From assembly GCF_036588685.1 (NCBI RefSeq), contig NC_086381.1, positions 67,959,436-68,023,435 on the forward strand: a DNA stretch of 64,000 nucleotides, in the 5' to 3' direction. The notes below the pieces were generated by a model. It was not told where the DNA came from and made no database searches. It worked only from the letters and a program-made list of their open reading frames with translations. A program made the translations under genes and the position numbers. Position 1 is the first letter of the stretch, and the number at the start of each line of letters is the position of its first letter. Shown here piece after piece: positions 24,086-38,039 of the stretch. Source of the stretch: Mytilus trossulus. Its lineage: Eukaryota > Mollusca > Bivalvia > Mytilida > Mytilidae.

Positions 24086-25897
24086 TTATGGACCCAAAAC
24101 TCCAAAACATTGTGCCTAATACCGCTTATGCAATCAATGCCTGGGATAAAAAAAAAAAATTTTGTTTTCGAAAAATTCTTAGTTTTATAAACAGGAAATT
24201 TATAAAAATTACCAGTTAATTGATGCTCATGTAAACAAGAAATAACTAGAAATCGAGCACACATTGAAATAACTTAAAATAGCCAAATTCATCAACCATA
24301 AAATCTTAATGCATATTTGTTCGTTGATATTTCAATTTTACCGATAGGATGATGAAATATAATAATATAATATTATATGATATAAGTACAACAATTAAAT
24401 AGTGTACAGCTTACATCTTACATGTCTAAGGATGTCAAAATAGAAAATATCAAATGCAAAATAAAATGTAAATAATACATTCATCACTATATGTAGTAAT
24501 CATGAAAACAAGACGAAACGCGCGTCTAGCATAAATTATATAACAATTTAATATTGGTATCGATGATGAGTTTGATACATGCAAAAGAAAATGGTCATAC
24601 AACAACACCTCATATTTATTTGCTTAGTTTATTTTTAAATGTTTAACACCTTGTTTTTTCGTAATGTTTAACGTACAACAATCCGTTTCTAAAAAAATCA
24701 AAGTTTTCCAGTTCTGATAAAACTATATAAAATTTTATTTAACGTGTACTCCTTACTTAGAATTGCGAAATAAGACAGTGCTATATATTTCACTTATAAA
24801 GCAAACCAGAACACAAGTTCATGGTTTGACGTGTGTTAGTTTGTCATTTTATTTCATATAAGTAACAATTTTCCCTTTGTGATTTAAATCAGCCTTAAAA
24901 ATCACATAAAACACATAATACACAAAAAATACACGAACAAAATAAGTCATAATTTGATAATTCATTGTTTTTTCTAGTATTCCTGTTAATTATATCAAAA
25001 TGGGAAAACATTTAAATGGTTCGTTAAATCACAAAAAATGACTGGTTAATATAGAAGAAGCACTATAACAGTTTATTTTCCTTATTATGTACCATGAAGG
25101 ACTGGTCTATGTTGTTAAAAAAAATGATGATTGGAATAAGAATTTTTCAATTTTGTCTTACATATAAAATGTTCTTCATATAACATGACTGAGGGGTTTA
25201 GTAAAACAATCTTAAATATAATTATTTTGAATATAATTCGGTTCGAACGATATATTCAAATTTAAAGAGATATGTTTAGATGCATACATAAAAATAAAAT
25301 ATCCGACATCAAATGTTCATGAATTTACAACCATACAAAACGAATAAAAAAAACTTTGTTTCTGATTTCTTTTGTTGTTGGGTTTGGTTGATTGGTCCAT
25401 TGATATCGTGCAATGGAATAATTATCTTTTTTAATTAAGGTGTATGGTAAATATGTCTAATAAATTTTCCTCTTTTTGAATGAGTGCAATCGTTTCCGTT
25501 TTTACCGTCAGACTCCATTAACTCAGATTTATTTTTGCATTCAGAAAATAAAACCATTCCAAAACATGGGTATTGCAGGAAGGTTTATCACGTTCTCACC
25601 CAAATCATTCCGATTTCGTAAGAATTCATATACAAACAACATGTATTAAAAAACGGGGTTGTCATTGATTTCTACCACAGCTTTTGCTATTTCGTTTAAT
25701 TAATACATCTTACACCATTGTTTTAATTATGGTATTCGATTATACACAAAATAGTGCTTTTAACCCTAATGCATGCAATATTGATAATAACGAATGTGTT
25801 TCTCTTACGCAATAATGTAAATTTCAAAATCTGAAAAGATAGTTTAACGCATATTTGTTTTAATTAGTTATTATTATGTTTTCTTTTAAGGACACTA

Positions 25898-26047
25898 ACT
25901 GAATCACTTCCATTGTTTTATGAGGTCACATATGTCAAACCACATACTACGGTCTGTCACCTACGTACAATGGAGGAATTTATTTGTATAAATACCTTTG
26001 AATTTTATTTAGTTTCAACACAGTTCTCAAAGAAATATAAACAAAAG
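25898..26047 (+). promoter_or_regulatory. TATA promoter module and 5' UTR of copy A
   Basis: It contains CTGAATCACTTCCATTG (GGAAGTG on the other strand, ETS-like), then TGAGGTCA (nuclear-receptor half-site-like) and AAACCACA (RUNX-like in reverse). TATAAATA is at 25987-25994 and a TTTCAACAC start region lies about 30 bases on. The whole block is conserved in copies B, C and D. Motif names come from consensus matching by eye. Confidence 0.7.
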
Positions 26048-27314
26048 ATGAACATGAGAAATTCTGTTTTGCTCTGGGCTTTTATGTTGACCTTCAATGT
26101 AAATGGTAAGTTGATAATTGATTTCTTTCTGTTTTGGGACTTAAGTTGTCTTCCAATATTTTTTTCATTAGAAGCTCCAGGTTGTTGCATAAATCAATTC
26201 GTAAAATAAGTAATAACTTACAGTATAGCAGAAAAAAATTCATCTTAGACATGTTATAAAGATAATAGTAACATCAAACATTTGCTACAATAATAATCCT
26301 TTCATACATTTTTTTTTTTTTGGCTTGCCAAAAATTGGAAAGCCAAATTAAAAATCGCCAGACAGATTTCAATCAAACAGTTTCGACGTTACGCAAAAAC
26401 GAAAGTGTAAAAGAAAGACTTTGCCTGAATATACGCTAATCCTTATTCGATAAAAAAGAAATAATACCATTTCAAATGCTGTTGTCAGATTATTTGACGC
26501 TTGCTCTATCTTGTTTTCTATGAAGTCTACTTAGGTCTTTTTCGCAGTAAGAAACAGGATTTTCGTTATTTTGTTGGTTATTGATAAAAGGTGCATATAA
26601 AAGCCACATATAACCATTTGAATATTTCACCTCAATCATGTCGTAATAAAAAGATCACATTTCCGAAATAGCATAAAAATAAATTGAACTTTGAAAGTAA
26701 AACGAACAATTTAATTCCGTATTTAGAAATAAAAAAAATGTACGAAAAAAGGTTGTTCTAACTCTAAAGTACACAAACGAAGCTGTAAAGTTGACAAAAA
26801 TTCAGTTAAACTGTCCCGATTATAAAAAATACTAATTATGGTGTGTAACTATTAAAAATGAACAAACGAAAAAGTTAAACATGAGAAATTTATGCATTGA
26901 AATCATCATTAGATAATATTTTCAAACTCAAATAAAAGTATATGTTGTTCCTCGTCAATATTTATTGATAGTATGATTTATTTTATTTTAAATTTTACCC
27001 AGTTTTACCCACGATTATGTTCTTTTAATTTATAAATAATATAATTTATTAGCCTTTGATAATTATTCAGTTTCTTTTTTTATATATTATTATACATATT
27101 TTCAGCTCAACTATCATACAATCCAATTACTCTGAGCGAGAATTATTTAAACAGAGGATGCCCGATTCTTAACTGCCCATACATATCATGTCCTTCTAGA
27201 TGTAAAATGCCAACATTGTACCGATACAACGGCAGACTTTGTAGAGGATGTCATATTAATATATGTTCATCATACATACAACCTGTACCAGTGGATATTG
27301 GAGCTACTCAGTGA
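26048..27314 (+). CDS. Secreted cysteine-rich peptide precursor, array copy A
   Basis: Coding exons are 26048-26105 and 27106-27314; the intron is GT-AG, phase 1, 1000 bp. The 88-residue product starts with a hydrophobic signal peptide (MNMRNSVLLWAF...) ending V-N-A at 18-20, a good signal-peptidase site followed by Gln21. The mature 68 residues carry Cys at 38, 43, 48, 52, 65, 68 and 73, spaced C-x4-C-x4-C-x3-C-x12-C-x2-C-x4-C, with six Arg/Lys against two acidic residues. It is probably an extracellular, disulfide-bonded defence or inhibitor peptide (inference; family not recognised). The stop TGA at 27312-27314 is followed by one base and then a GTAAGT donor (intron 27316-28104). The third exon, from 28105, is all 3' UTR, with AATAAA at 28265-28270. 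I chose the first ATG after the TATA box; the second, two codons later, is also possible. Changes against copies B-D are mostly synonymous in the mature exon, which suggests a functional gene. Confidence 0.85.
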
Positions 27315-27949
27315 AGTAAGTTGGAAATCTTAGTTTTTGTGTATTTTTTGCCTTGACTGTCACGGGAGTTGAAATTTGGTTCGGTGATTATTGAGAGACA
27401 TTTACTCTTGTATCAATGAGGGTGTGGATTGGGTTTTCAGAATAGTAAATGATGAATCAGATTTATAAACAAATTAACCAGTAAAAAATAAGACAATAAT
27501 GTTGATTAAATATAAAGAATGCAAAATATTTTAGCAAAGTTAATAAAAAATCTAAACAAAATTTACCTACATGATATAAATAATACGAAACGAATGGCGA
27601 ATCATCCGGACCTTAATCTATCATCATTGTAATGTTTTGATTATTGCAGTTATCAATTCCGTTGCTAGACAAAGAGATGTATGATTACCGATTAGACAAT
27701 AATGATGTTAATAGCTATGTTTATTCATAACATACTGTCATAAAAATCTGTACCATTTATTAGTTGGAAGTTTTATGACCACAACAGAAAATGATTTGAG
27801 AATTCTTTTGTCTTATCGCAAAGTAAATCAGTAATGCAACAAATAAGGCATACATATGTCGTAATATTCACGTATCATACAAAATAAATATTGAATTTCA
27901 AAAGCTCTCTTTCATATTTTTATTCTAGTTTTATAAGCTGCAGCATGCC

Positions 27950-28085
27950 TCCAGTAATGGGATTTTCTCACTGTATTGATAACGAATTGGTGGCCCTCAT
28001 CTGTTTTCTGCTCTTTGGTCGTGTTGTGGTCTTTTTGACATATTCGCAATTTCCATTCTCATTTTTATTATTCCTTATTATATCT
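27950..28085 (+). repeat. Dispersed repeat inside the 3' UTR intron of copy A
   Basis: GGGATTTTCTCACTGTATTG, then TGGTGGCCCTCATCTG and CATTTCCATTCTCA-like sequence. Relatives are at 42215-42360 (+), 57945-58090 (-) and 58205-58350 (-). It ends within about 20 bases of the intron's acceptor. Confidence 0.5.
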
Positions 28086-28299
28086 TATTTTTTTTATTTT
28101 TCAGATTTTACACAAGCGTCCTGAACCTGATCCTCAGGCTGATGATTTTTGAAATCCAACATAGTGCTGCCATATGATAAATTATTAAGTTAGATTATAA
28201 ATTCTTTTTTAAATTTGTATCGTATATAATTATTTTTTGTACTTTTTGAAGTTTGCCTATTTTTAATAAAATATGTTTAAAAACACCTATTGTGTTTTA

Positions 28300-30985
28300 C
28301 TTTAAACGAGAAGGTTTAACAGTATCAACTATAAAGTTGAGTGCTACTCTTTTATCTTGTCTATTGTCTTTTCCGCAAAAGTAACCTACTGAGGTAGTCC
28401 TACATGAGTTACACGACGGGTGTCACATGTGAGGCAGAATCTGCAAATCCTTCCGGAACATCTGCTATTACCCCTAGAAGTGTTTTAAAGACGCTCATGT
28501 AGCTCTTGTTTCATGATCAGTTATGTGTTTTCTTTTGTTGATTTGAATTTTCCCATAGTGTATTAACTGGTATCCTGTCTCTTCTTTGTAACGAAAAAAA
28601 AAGTTTTCAATTTCAAATCCATGATTTGTTTAACGATTTACATTTAGCTTATCATCGTTATGTATTAGAGTAAACACCACATGTGGAGCTGGATCTGGTT
28701 ACCTTTCCTGAAAACCTGGGTTCAGACCGATTTATAGCGGGGTTTGTGTTGCCTCACTTTAATGTTAATCAAATTCATGTAGATTGTCTGTATTAATGCT
28801 CAAGTCAGAAATCGGTCCAATAGAGGTATAGATTATGTAAGGTGACAAAAAGGGAGTTCATCTCAATTTGTTTGTAAAACAACTTTAAATTAAAAAAATA
28901 TTTATGACCTGAAGCTAAGTTAATTGGTGTTTATTAACAATGTGTTCAGGAAAGCCATGCACTGACATTGGTCACTTAATTTGAGTTTACACAGCTAGTT
29001 GAATTTCTTGTCCAGGAAGAATAACGAATTTGCCGTTATTTCAAATAAGAATTACTTATGAAATCAGTCTGAAAGCTTATGAATCCGGGTGAAAACGTGT
29101 AATTTTCGGATTCGACTCGGTGGGTTTATCGGGTGACCCCTCGAAGTTGTGAACACAACTGCATTAAAGAGATCAGTTGAAATTATGTCATTTGAACAAC
29201 GAAGTCTTGATAACAGCTGAACAAACACCTCCGATAAATATTTCATATATGTATGCCTAAAATCAATGAGATCAGTAAGGACATGATATTTTCTTTTATT
29301 TAATGTTAAATATTTGACAAGAATACGTATGGTCTGACGTTTTCACATTTAATCCATTATTTAAGTAGTTTTGTCTTTATGCGATGACTACTTCGACTGA
29401 GAACAATTAACAAGCACATGATGAACAGTCAACAAACACTATGATTAAACCCAACTAAAACTAATGTTATGTTAAAATGCTCCGGAAAAGACTTGCAACA
29501 CCTAATTGTTTTGGACCACCACTGTGAACATCTTTAACAAACGAATACTTATGTTTTAATGTTATTCGATTTTTGACAAGACTTCACGTTTACTAGTTTA
29601 AACACAATAATGGTAACTATATCATGATGCGGCTAACCGCGCAAGATTAGGGTTGGGGAAAGCGTTACAATTTGAAATGTTGTGTGAAATTGTTTTTTGA
29701 GTATTTTGTGAGTTCTTCTCTTTTGACTTCTGTGTTTTTTCTATTGACTGATGTCGGTATATCATGACATATTTGAAGTTGTAGTTTTCGGTGCTGATTA
29801 TATATTTGCCAATATATGTGGTGTCTCTAACGTTTTGTTTGCTTTTTGGTATTTAATGATTATTTGATTTTTCAAGTTGTAGAATTTTCCAGAAAAAGGG
29901 TTCGCTATTGTTCAAGTCTCTTTAAAACGTACTGTATATTTATCGTAAGCATGGCATTGTAAACAAAACACACATTCAGGAGTACAACTTGTAATAAATG
30001 AAGATGACTGATTGATTGGAGTTTTAAGCTCCTTTCAAACACAATCGTACTTTATCGTTGCTGTCAGTTAGTATTGGTGGAGGAAGTCAGTTTGCTTTGA
30101 GAGAACCTACCACCTGCGGTAGGAACACTTTTAAGTCCAGATTTGTATTACTCGTTCTGTCATCTTAAAAAATCATACTGATTAAAATACTACAATCGGG
30201 AACAATGTGACAATGATTGAATATAGTAGTGTCAACCCTGTGATTACGACCCATGTATATAGCAATATCCTAAATACAGCGTTTGGTGGTGTGCCTGTCA
30301 GATGCGGAACGTACAGATAAGGTAATAGGTAGCAGGTGAATATACTATTGGTATCGGTATCGGATTCGACCCGGAACTTCTTAATTATTGGCAATATTAA
30401 GTATGTGGAAAACAAAAGGGTCTGGAGTGGTGTAATTTTTAATTAACAGCATTTTACTATATTAGTTATATATAAAGTTGAATTCTTTGATTCGTCGTTT
30501 TTACGTGATGACGGCTGACAAATTGGACCTCGTTGTTTTAGTATTATAGATTATCAAGTGCTAAAATAACGTTTCCAAATTTAGACAAGTAATGAATACA
30601 TTATACCAAGCTCAGAAAAGATAAGCAAAGATCTGGTGTACTTCATCGCAAGTGTACACGACTTACTATTATCATGGCGGTCCGATGTCTTATCATAACA
30701 TTTATACTTGCTTTATACGGTGGATTAACGGTTATGAAAGATAATTCTTTGAAAAAAATCTTCTTTTTGATATATCATTATTCTAACTTATACGGATGAC
30801 GCCCCATCCATGTAATAGATTTTGAAGCAATTATAGAGTAGGAAAATATAGCAACTTAATGAAGCTATTTATATGATAAAGCATAAAATGTGCTACTTAA
30901 AAAAATAATAAAAGCCTATAATACAATTATTGAAAAAGCTGCAATATATACTATCTAAAAATAGTTTCTTCATGTCATGCTCGAT
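28300..30985. other. Intergenic stretch between copies A and B, first part
   Basis: No supported gene. About 28375-28480 contains a strongly diverged piece resembling the Penelope tail. The rest is AT-rich sequence with only short chance reading frames. Confidence 0.5.
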
Positions 30986-30989
30986 ACTG

Positions 30990-31172
30990 TGAATTAATAT
31001 TAATTGATATTCGTTGGATACCAATTTTCGTGTATTACGTTGAACCATGAAATGCAATGGTCAACGTATGACAATGGCTTGTATGCACACATTGGCAAAA
31101 CCACGAAATCAAATATAAGTTTGCCTAAATTCACAACATTTGGTACCAACGAAAATCCATGATTCCACAGTA
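30990..31172. repeat. Palindromic MITE, diverged copy
   Basis: Carries TTCGTTGGATACCAATTTTCG on the left and CCAACGAAAATCCATGATTCC on the right, as in the copy at 2927-3140. Confidence 0.5.
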
Positions 31173-31174
31173 TA

Positions 31175-33400
31175 TGCACATTTAGCCATGAATTAGCATG
31201 ATAGTTGTTGGTATTTTACACTAAATATTACCGGTAAATTTAATTTTATCGCTTTGTGTCTCTGAAATAATATTGCGTTTTATTCAGCCTTTTAAAACAA
31301 ATATTAGAACACTAATTCTTACTGTTTATCACCCAATAACTTCCTGAATTTTAGTGATACAGCAGTATTAAAACTTCTGCTATATATAAAAGAATACATT
31401 TTATGAAATTGGTTGAAGTACTTGTGACTGAATTAATAAGTGAAAGAACAAATAACGAACTAACACACAACTGAGTGAATTGATGATGCAGAATGTTCTG
31501 CAAAAAATACTATTGCATGAGCTGTTTTAGCTGGATTTTTTTAGTCTTCAAAATACATACATTGTTTATACTAAAGGTAATTTGAACATAATCAAAAAGT
31601 TAAACAAGACGGATATCAAAGTGTTAAGTTTGAATAATTACAAACATATACCTATGTAAATAAAAATCTTTCTTTATAAAATTAGTTTTGATAGGGGAGT
31701 GGTATTTCAATTCAGAACATTGGGCAATTGATAAACGTATAATATTGATTGAGAAACTGGTTAAGCGAGATTATCCAGGCAACTGTTTTATTACACCCGA
31801 ACTAATCCGGTAACTTGTACTAAATTAGCAATGGTTCGTTCTCCTTGGTAACTTATTAGTGATATAAGAATATGTATTTGAAACATCAAACATGTTATGT
31901 TGATATGTCAATCAAAAAACTAGAATAGTTCAAATCAACAGAACGAGATATATGCATGTTTGAAAAATCATGTCAAATAAAAAAAACCACCAAATAATTG
32001 AATGAAAAATCTTGTTAATGATGTATAATTTAAAGTGTGTATGTTTTTCTAGAACTGCCATGAGAGCCTGTCGTAGTATTGCTTTTTATTGTTCTACTCT
32101 AGTAAATAAAGCCAACAGTAGTATACCACTGTTCAAAATTCGTAAATTGTTCGAGAGAATTACTTACAGTTTTAGGGTAAAACTTTCAGAATCTACTCTG
32201 TGTAGAACTGTCTACAATAATACTTACGTAAAACGTTAAGGATTATTTCTACCAGTTAAGCTATTTTTATAGGGTAGAACAGTTTTAAATAACGTTATCA
32301 GTTTATTTAATCACGGACAGTTTAATGAATTTTTGTATGCCATAGTATATTTACGAAAAATGGATTAAATATAAAAATATATCTGTCGGTATGTCTTAAC
32401 ACCGCTTATAAAGATTCCTTAATGTAGGCTAGGCATTGAGCATGTACTGATGACTATTTATGAGCATCTTATGTATACACCATAAATAAATACAAATCAG
32501 TGAACATTTTTTATGAAAGTTAAAATAAAATGAGCGATACCAGATTGTGTGCACAGATGTCATTTCGACAATACAAGTCTTCTCAGTTATGCTCACGACC
32601 GGAATATATGCAAATCAAAAAAATATTGGGGAAAAGGGAAGAGCTTCTAAAATATACAGAACCAATTGATAGCTTAAGCTTGACAAGGAACAAGAGCATT
32701 CTGTCAGGAAGATACACTATTTAATTCAAAAACTACTTCCAAAATTGATAGCGCAGTTGCAGGTTGATGTTTCCTTTCTTTACATTTGTGAAAGTATTCC
32801 ATGCACATTTAGTACCAATTATGTTGAACAGACAACAAAAGCAATATGATGACAAGTTCATTCATTAGACCTTATGTCCTATTATGTGTTTACTTATTAA
32901 GGAATTATTTGTATAACTAGACCATATGAGGTTAACATGGATATAAATCAACTATTGCAATGTTTTATTGGTAGACCTAATTGATAGGTCAAAAGTAAAA
33001 GGAAAAATCAATAAGGTGTAACAAAATTTTACAGAAAGCTTTAAAATTACAAAATTACAATATTTTAAGACTCGATAATTGCGTTATTCTTGAAAAAAAA
33101 CGCAATGTGATCAACAATTAACGTTTGTATTTTTTTTCAGATTTTTACGACCGTAAAATGAAAATTTATTTGATCATTTTTAAAACTTGCCTTTAATATC
33201 ATTCTTATCAACAAGAACATACAAAATAGATTAAATATTGGTCACACACAAAATATACTTGAATTATATGATACGCGACGAAAAAACGTACATAACTGTA
33301 TATGCGTTGATATTCTTTCGACAACCATTTCAGTTATAGAAATACAATGTGCTATTTTATGATACAGAGTTTTATAGTTGTGTTCTTTCAAATATATCTG
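31175..33400. other. Intergenic stretch without a supported gene
   Basis: AT-rich. Around 32040-32240 it contains a piece (GCCAACAGTAGTATACCAC, TTCAAAATTCGTAAA) like a dispersed repeat fragment also at 38938-38995. No exon-like or RNA-gene signal was found. Confidence 0.45.
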
Positions 33401-33402
33401 CT

Positions 33403-33842
33403 TACACAGCTACTTTTGCATCTAGTATTTAATATTTCTGTACTTAAAATCTGTAGTACTGGAGATTTACTTTTTATATTTAGTACTATTTCTTTACTTT
33501 AAACTTATGGTAATATTTAGGTACTTGTATTTTCCAGTACTTGATTTGTACTTAAAATATTGGTACAGAGATACTACCAACAATGAGCACAGTGCTCCAT
33601 ATTTGAATATCTTATCTTTATGAAATTTGAAAAAGACAAACTTTCAAAATGCTAAAAATGAAACGATAACCAAAAATATGTAGTACTTGAATTTCAAGTA
33701 CAAATCAAGTACTGTAAAACACAGCTACCTAAATATTTCAATAATTTTAAAACAACAAAATAGTAGTGAATATCAAAAGTAAGTTTCCAGTACTACAGAT
33801 TTTTGGTACAGAAATGTTACCTCTTCAAAAGTGGCTGTGTAC
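33403..33842. repeat. Long palindromic MITE-like repeat
   Basis: Ends CACAGCTACTTTTGCA and TTCAAAAGTGGCTGTG are inverted. Inner pairs include TCTGTAGTACTGGAGATTTAC against TAAGTTTCCAGTACTACAGA and GTACTTGATTTGTACTT against AAGTACAAATCAAGTAC. No coding sequence. Confidence 0.6.
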
Positions 33843-34564
33843 TGAGAATTTATAACGTATCAAAATATCAAACATTTATTCTGATGCAGTGAGGAAATAT
33901 ACAAATACTTCCGGAAATGACATACAAAAAAAATATAGGTTATTATTAGTTATATAGTGTGCTAGTGACATAATATGGTATATTTGGATCAGTAAATTAC
34001 ATATGCGGTAAGAGCGAAGCTCGAATTTCCATATTGAATTTACTGACCCCATATATACTGTTTTACGTTATGTAACAAATGTATCTTACCAATTATTTTA
34101 ATCAGTGAAAATTAGATTAGTGACCTATCAAGATGAGCAAGTTTCAATACCGTTAGCATTATACCTAGTTTGGATTATACAGTCCCAATATTTATTTTCT
34201 TTTTATACCCTAAATTACCTGATATTAGACATTCCTTTATAATGATTAGTTGGTTGATAATCATTAATGTAGATTTTGATAAGCGACAAACTAAAGAAAG
34301 AAAATCAAACTTTTAAAAAAGCAATCAATAAGCACTGTAAAGTACACATACAAGCAATACACACGGAACACTATCTGGTTTTTAACAAATAAACCCTAAA
34401 TAAATCCGATTATTCATTTGGAAAATGAATACACAGATACATTTAATATACAACTATATAAAACATATAACTTAGAACTGTCATAATCGGATTTAAGGGA
34501 GAACTGCTTTTATTAGATACTGCTGTAAGGTATTTACGAATTATTCCAGATCATCGGTCCTAAA

Positions 34565-34740
34565 ATTTAAAGATATTTGGCACAACTTTTTGGAATTTTT
34601 AATCCTCAATGCTCTTCAACTTTGTACCTGTTTGGTTTTTTTTTTTAAATATTTTGACATGATCGTCACTGATGAGTCTTATGTAGACGAAACGCGCTTG
34701 TCTGGCGTTTTAAATTGTAATCCTGGTACTTTTGATAAAT
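34565..34740 (+). repeat. Dispersed repeat (GACGAAACGCGCGTCTGGCG type)
   Basis: The fullest copy in the window: CTCAATGCTCTTCAACTTTG, TCGTCACTGATGAGTCTTA, TGTAGACGAAACGCGCTTG and AATCCTGGTAC in order. Non-coding. Confidence 0.55.
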
Positions 34741-35390
34741 ACCGATTTAAGTGATCCGAATTGTTTGTCTAGCACATTTTCTCCTCTTTTTTCATTTACT
34801 CGATCAACCTATTTCCTAAGTGTCATTTTTATAATAATTAATTCACAAACGTAGATGCAGCGCTAGATTTAGTTATTGTGTACTTCCAAGAAAGTGTTTG
34901 GCATGGATATATACCTCAACCTCGCCTGCTTCATTTAGTCAGTATATTTCCATTTATATATTCGTATTAAGTCCAATTTATTAATATGTAGGTTTATAAA
35001 GAACTAATATATATCTATAAAGATGAAGGGAATGATATGTTTCCCACAGCTTCTCCTAATTGTCAAGTAGATATATGTCCAAATTTCCTCTGTAATAAGC
35101 AGATGAATTCATAAGCACTGATCAAGATAGCATCTACGTCAACAAAGGGGTACGAGCAGGATGATTGCCACAACCTCTCCTTTTTCCAACTTCCCTTTGT
35201 ACTTATCTAATGACCCAAAATAAAAACAATTAGCACTCTTTCAAGCTGATTCATGCAATATTGATAGTAACGAAAGTGCATCTCTTACGCAACACAAAGT
35301 TCAAATTCTAGAATGATGATTTTACGCATATTTGTGCTAATTAATATACTTCTGACATGGATTATAATTAATTATCATTTACGAAGACTG

Positions 35391-35550
35391 TAACTGAATC
35401 ACTTCCATTGTTTGTTGAGGTCACACATGTCAAACCACATTGTACGCTCTGTCGCCTTTCTATAATGAAGGACCTTATTTGTATAAATACCTTTGGTTTT
35501 TGTTTAGTTTTAACACACTTCTCACAGAAATATAGAAATATAAACAAAAG
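35391..35550 (+). promoter_or_regulatory. TATA promoter module and 5' UTR of copy B
   Basis: Same order as in copy A: CTGAATCACTTCCATTG, AGGTCA near 35418, AAACCACA near 35432, TATAAATA at 35482-35489. The flanking homology with copy A runs at least 150 bases further upstream (the ATGCAATATTGATA and TTACGCAA segments). Confidence 0.7.
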
Positions 35551-36718
35551 ATGAACATGAAAAATATCGCTGTTCTATGTGTGTTGATGTTGACATTTGA
35601 TGTAAACGGTAAGTTTGTTTTAAATTATTCTTTTTGCGAGGGACACTCTCTGTTTTAAGTGTTTATGTTAAAGTCATCTTGTTATATTTGTATATGTTTA
35701 GATAAAATTAACACATTTGCAAGTCACTACAAAAAGAAAATAATTGCAGTTTGACTTTGTTCTTTGGTCCGCAATTTAGAAAATAAATCAGCTTGTTTTA
35801 TTGTGTACACTTATGTTTTCATAATGAAATTTGTATAATTATATCTTTTTGAATGTATTGTTCGATCTTTTTTTATGAAGGATAGTATTTTCGAGTTAGT
35901 GTGTTACAAAACAATAGGATTCCTTACTTTTATAGAAGTCGTTTCAGCGTCTTACATTATAATGAAGTATACTGTTAATTCATAATTATTTGTTTGATAT
36001 CATTTTTTCGTGGTTCTCATGGGCAACAATTTGTATAGAGATTGGTAAAGCCAATAACTAAAATATCATCGAAAATGCAACTTTTCCATAATCCACAAAA
36101 ATTGATACCTACGAAAATAGATGAAACAACAGTAATCTATTCAATTTGTCAATCAAAGTTGTTCAGCTTTAAATATTAGTGAACATTTTTGCTAGTAATA
36201 CACATTATCGCCAAACGTATTCAACATAACTCCTTTTGGAAAGAGATTCAAGTTTGATTGGTCCTTACGTAGATAAATATGTAGTACAAAGTCCTTAATC
36301 AAATGGCTAAACCAAAAGCTTCAACACATCAAACTAATAAGTAACAACGGTCATATACTTACATATTTTTAAAGTAGAAAATTGTGAATTATCCCTGGTT
36401 TTCTTAACCTCTCACGTGTATGACAGTATATAAATACTAACTGATAGTTGTATATCTTCACAATGCTTTATGATACTTATGATACTTACTTTCTAATGCA
36501 TATTTTCAGCTCAACAATCATACAGTCCGATAACTCTCAGCGAGAATTATCTAAACAGAGGATGTCCTATTATTAACTGTCCGTACGTCTCATGTCCTTC
36601 TAGATGTAAAATGCCTACATTGTACCGATACAACGGAAGACTTTGTAGAGGCTGCCATATCAATATATGTTCATCATACATACAACCTGTAGACATGGAC
36701 ATTGGAGCTACTCAGTGA
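35551..36718 (+). CDS. Secreted cysteine-rich peptide precursor, array copy B
   Basis: Coding exons are 35551-35608 and 36510-36718, with a phase-1 GT-AG intron of 901 bp. The product is 88 residues: signal peptide MNMKNIAVLCVLMLTFDVN-A, then a mature peptide beginning QQSYSPITLS. All seven cysteines (38, 43, 48, 52, 65, 68, 73) and the KMPTLYRYNGRLCRGC block are kept. It differs from A by small changes such as Leu41 to Ile and Ile46 to Val. The stop TGA (36716-36718) lies one base before a GTAAGT donor; the 824-bp 3' UTR intron ends at 37543. The untranslated third exon starts at 37544 and has AATAAA at 37704-37709. Intron 1 carries a palindromic MITE at about 35962-36137. Promoter layout is the same as in A. 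Confidence 0.85.
35962..36137. repeat. Palindromic MITE in intron 1 of copy B
   Basis: Contains TTTTTTCGTGGTTCTC and, inverted, AATCCACAAAAATTGATACC; a degraded member of the family at 2927-3140. It is not seen in the introns of copies A, C or D, so it came after that duplication. Confidence 0.45.
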
Positions 36719-38039
36719 GGTAAGTTCAAAACTTTTAATTTTGCAATTGTCTTCCCTCAACTGTCATGGGAGTTGACATTTGATTCTGTACTTATTCAGA
36801 GATATTCACTCTTGTATCAATGCTGGTGTGGATTGGGTTTTTATAAAAGACAATTATGAGTAAAATCTACAAACCAATTAACCTGGATAACAAACAGAAA
36901 ATTAAGGCAAACATAAGACAAAGAGAGCTTAAATATAAAGAATGCAGAATATTGGGCGCATATATAAAGAATAAACAAAAATACTCTGCATGTTATAAAT
37001 CATACAGATATAACGGGCCAATCATCCAGAGCTTAATCTGTCATCATTGTAATGTTTTGATTATAGCAGTAATTGATTCCTTTGATAGATACAGAGATGT
37101 ATAATTACCGACGAGACAATTAGGATGTTAATAGCTACCGATCTCCACATGTCATTTCATAATGGGCAAAAAATACATAGTATATGCTTTTTGGTGTTCC
37201 AGGGTTGACAATAAAATTTAAATTTAAAACTGTATCAGTATCTCATTCAAATCAACATGAGGCATCAGTATAACACCAGGAGCTGCGATACTTGAGTGTT
37301 CAAATGGTATGTGATATATAAATGTCATATCATAGATATGCAATAATAAAATAAAACAAATCATGTTGAGTGAAATGTCATAAAGATTTTGATACCGATA
37401 ACTATTCAGACAGATGATACAGAAAGATTTATAAGTCAAATGAAACACTAAACTAAACACTCAGCATATTATTTTGTTCATATCTTCTTTTTTTGTTATT
37501 TTGAGTTTTATCCGTTAAATGTTATTTTAATCTTATTTTTCAGGAGATTAGTTTCAAAGAGTCTAGCAGAGCTATCCTTATGATTGTGAGAAATCCATAT
37601 TTATGCTGCCATACATTTGTACATTTTTTAGTGACTTAATTTTTTTTTATTTTAAGTTTGTATTTAAAAAACAATATTTTTGTATTTTTATAAGCCGTTT
37701 TGTAATAAAACATGTTCTCATACATTTGATTGTTTTACTTCAAACTATGTCTTGAATCTTTCTTTCAAAATGTTATGATGAATTATCCTTTGATTCGTGA
37801 AATTTTATGTTGAATCATTGATTATGCATGTTATGCTCAATTCGGAGATATGTACTTCAGATCTGGTTTAGCCGTTGAACTACCAGTTCAACTACCAGTT
37901 GAACAACCAAGTCTGATTTTGACACAAAAGGCTTGACATCAATGTGTCAATACATAATATACCTGTCCTTATTATTAATCATTGCAATCGGATATGTTTG
38001 TTGTTTTGACATTTCACATTTACTCCATTATAAACTAAT

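Noticed and set aside
25913..26047. An upstream in-frame extension of copy A starting MFYEVTYVKPH
   Set aside because: It would run through the conserved TATA box and promoter. The frame is chance, and the ATG at 26048 has a proper signal peptide shared with the other copies.
27891..28124. Open frame of 77 codons near the end of copy A
   Set aside because: It spans a dispersed repeat and the acceptor of the 3' UTR intron; nothing comparable exists in copies B-D.
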